Shown here: piece after piece, positions 5,648 through 6,907 of the stretch
How the letters are laid out: the number at the start of each line of letters is the position of its first letter
Position numbering within the stretch: position 1 is the stretch's first letter
Assembly: GCA_019236485.1 (NCBI GenBank)
Contig: JAFAIY010000123.1
Coordinates: 1-6,907 of the forward strand
From: Comamonas sp.
GTDB taxonomy: Bacteria > Pseudomonadota > Gammaproteobacteria > Burkholderiales > Burkholderiaceae_C
Length of the DNA stretch: 6,907 nt
Direction of reading: 5' to 3'
Notes under the pieces: generated by a model
Seen by the model: the letters and a program-made list of their open reading frames with translations, nothing else
What the model was told of the DNA's origin: nothing
The model's database searches: none
Program-made: the position numbers and the translations under genes

Positions 5648-6907
5648 GGGCAGCTCCCGGCGCCGCAGCCCACAGACCGCTCATCCATTCACCGATTTGC
5701 TGCACCGTGGCATCGGCACGCGCCACCGACGGGCTCAGCCGCCCCTTGGCCACCACATGCAGGCGGTCACAGATTTCAAACAATTCGTCCAACTCCTCGC
5801 TGAGCACCAGCACGGCGCAGCCCGCATCCCGCAGCTGCAGGATTTCGCCGCGGATCTGCGCGGCCGCCCCCACATCCACCCCCCAGGTGGGCTGGGAGAT
5901 GATGAGCAGGCGCGGCTTGGCATCGATCTCGCGCCCCACAATGAATTTCTGCAGATTGCCGCCCGACAGCGACTGGGCCGCCGAATGCGGCCCACCGGCC
6001 TTGACGTTGAAGCGCGCGATGATGTCGCGCGCCTGAGCCTGCAGCTGGCCCATGCGTATCCAGCCGCCCTGGCCCAGCGCATCCTTGCGCGTCAGCAGCA
6101 GATTGTGTGCCAGGCCCATGCTGGGCACGGCACCGCGGCCCAGGCGCTCTTCGGGCACGAAGTGCAGGCCCATGCCGCGGCGGCGGCCCGGCCCCATGCG
6201 GCCCACGCCCTTGCCCAGCAGCTGCACCATCTCGGGCGCGGCGCGCGTGTCCTCGCCGGACAGCGCATACATCAGCTCCTTCTGGCCGTTGCCCGACACC
6301 CCGGCAATCCCCAGCACCTCGCCGGCGCGCAGCTGCAGCGCGATGTCATGCAGGTCCACGCCAAACGGGTCCTGGCTCTTGAGCGACAGCCCCTGCACGC
6401 GCAGCACGGTATCGCCGGTATGGGCGCGATGGTGCTGCAACTCCGGCGGCTCGGAGCCGATCATCATGCGCGACAGCGAGGCATTGGTCTCGTTGGCCGG
6501 GTTGCATTCGCCGGTCACCACGCCGCCACGCAGCACCGTGCAGGCCGTGCACAGCGAGCGAATCTCATGCAGCTTGTGGCTGATATAGAGGATGGAGCAG
6601 CCTTCGGACGCCAGCCGGCGCAGCACCACGAAAAGCTTCTCGACGGCCTGTGGGGTCAGCACCGAAGTGGGCTCGTCCAGAATCAGCACGCGCGGATTGG
6701 TCAGCAGGGCGCGGATGATTTCCACGCGCTGCATCTCGCCCACGGACAGGGTGTGCACCGGGCGGTGGGCATCGACCTCCAGGCCATAGTCGCGCGCCGT
6801 GGCCTCGATGCGGCCTATCACCTCGGCCAGAGGAATGCTCTTGTCCAGACCCAGCCACACGTTTTCGGCCACGGTCAGCGTGTCGAACAGGCTGAAATGC
6901 TGGAACA
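5640..6907 (-). CDS. Sugar/nucleoside-type ABC transporter ATP-binding protein with two ATPase domains (5' end outside window)
   Basis: This is the cytoplasmic ATPase that powers the adjacent permeases. The reading frame is open to the right edge, so the GTG at 6870-6872 is not the real start: the codons before it read FQHFSLFDTLT, the Q-loop region of the first domain. 421 residues are visible. Relatives have about 500-530, so roughly the first 90-100, including Walker A of domain 1, are missing. Counting from the first visible residue, domain 1 has signature LSVGEMQR (53-60), Walker B VLILDEPT with Glu78, and the H-loop His110. Domain 2 has a degenerate Walker A, GVSGNGQKE (202-210), a good signature LSGGNLQK (313-320), Walker B with SQPT in place of DEPT (337-340), and Ser-Glu at the H-loop (369-370). 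It thus looks like one competent and one degenerate ATP site, as in RbsA/NupO-type proteins. It ends in TAA overlapping the next gene by 8 bases. Family assignment is secure; substrate is inferred from the BMP neighbours. Confidence 0.95.
   Translation of the reverse strand, partial: FQHFSLFDTLTVAENVWLGLDKSIPLAEVIGRIEATARDYGLEVDAHRPVHTLSVGEMQRVEIIRALLTNPRVLILDEPTSVLTPQAVEKLFVVLRRLASEGCSILYISHKLHEIRSLCTACTVLRGGVVTGECNPANETNASLSRMMIGSEPPELQHHRAHTGDTVLRVQGLSLKSQDPFGVDLHDIALQLRAGEVLGIAGVSGNGQKELMYALSGEDTRAAPEMVQLLGKGVGRMGPGRRRGMGLHFVPEERLGRGAVPSMGLAHNLLLTRKDALGQGGWIRMGQLQAQARDIIARFNVKAGGPHSAAQSLSGGNLQKFIVGREIDAKPRLLIISQPTWGVDVGAAAQIRGEILQLRDAGCAVLVLSEELDELFEICDRLHVVAKGRLSPSVARADATVQQIGEWMSGLWAAAPGAAHA

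Noticed and set aside
3564..5803. Two overlapping plus-strand frames (350 and 422 codons) opposite the permeases
   Set aside because: They are rich in Gln, Arg, His and Ala, typical of the reverse of hydrophobic membrane-protein codons. The sense strand carries clear permease motifs.
6870..6872. GTG as the start of the ATPase
   Set aside because: The frame stays open to the window edge and the preceding codons encode the conserved Q-loop region (QHFSLFDTLT), so this is an internal Val codon.

Overview
The window is a GC-rich bacterial chromosome segment. All convincing genes lie on the minus strand, so it is read from right to left. Codon use, the Ala/Pro-rich lipoprotein leaders and the gene types suggest a betaproteobacterium, most likely of the Comamonadaceae (Comamonas, Delftia or Acidovorax relatives). 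That placement is an inference from general resemblance, not a database match.

Layout in transcription order: (1) a double-domain ABC ATPase that runs off the right edge (5640-6907); (2) and (3) two membrane permeases of the branched-chain/ribose type (4553-5647 and 3630-4550); (4) a BMP/PnrA-family lipoprotein that binds the substrate (2428-3573); (5) a strong intrinsic terminator and a structured 201-base gap; (6) a second, paralogous BMP lipoprotein (1069-2226); (7) another strong terminator-like hairpin; (8) a Rieske non-haem iron oxygenase alpha subunit (25-1011). A further gene may begin at the left edge (1-23). No RNA genes, insertion sequences, CRISPR arrays or origins were seen.

Genes 1-4 form a tightly packed operon: the ATPase and first permease overlap by 8 bases, the two permeases are 2 bases apart, and the first binding protein follows after 56 bases. 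The set matches the purine-nucleoside/nucleobase uptake systems of the NupNOPQ/PnrA/BmpA type. The lipoprotein captures substrate in the periplasm, the two permeases form the channel, and the ATPase drives import. The second lipoprotein is about 65% identical to the first by a hand alignment without gaps, and differs most in regions likely to shape the binding pocket. One transporter may therefore be served by two binding proteins with different ligands.

The Rieske enzyme has every expected metal ligand and resembles the branch that includes purine N-demethylases (NdmA/B) and the hypoxanthine-oxidising HpxD. The simplest reading is an uptake-plus-oxidation module for purines or similar N-heterocycles; the substrate is not shown by the sequence. 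The most unusual features are regulatory: two intrinsic terminators placed inside the gene series, one ending only 8 bases before the start codon of the Rieske gene, and a structured leader with a possible short upstream ORF before the second binding protein.
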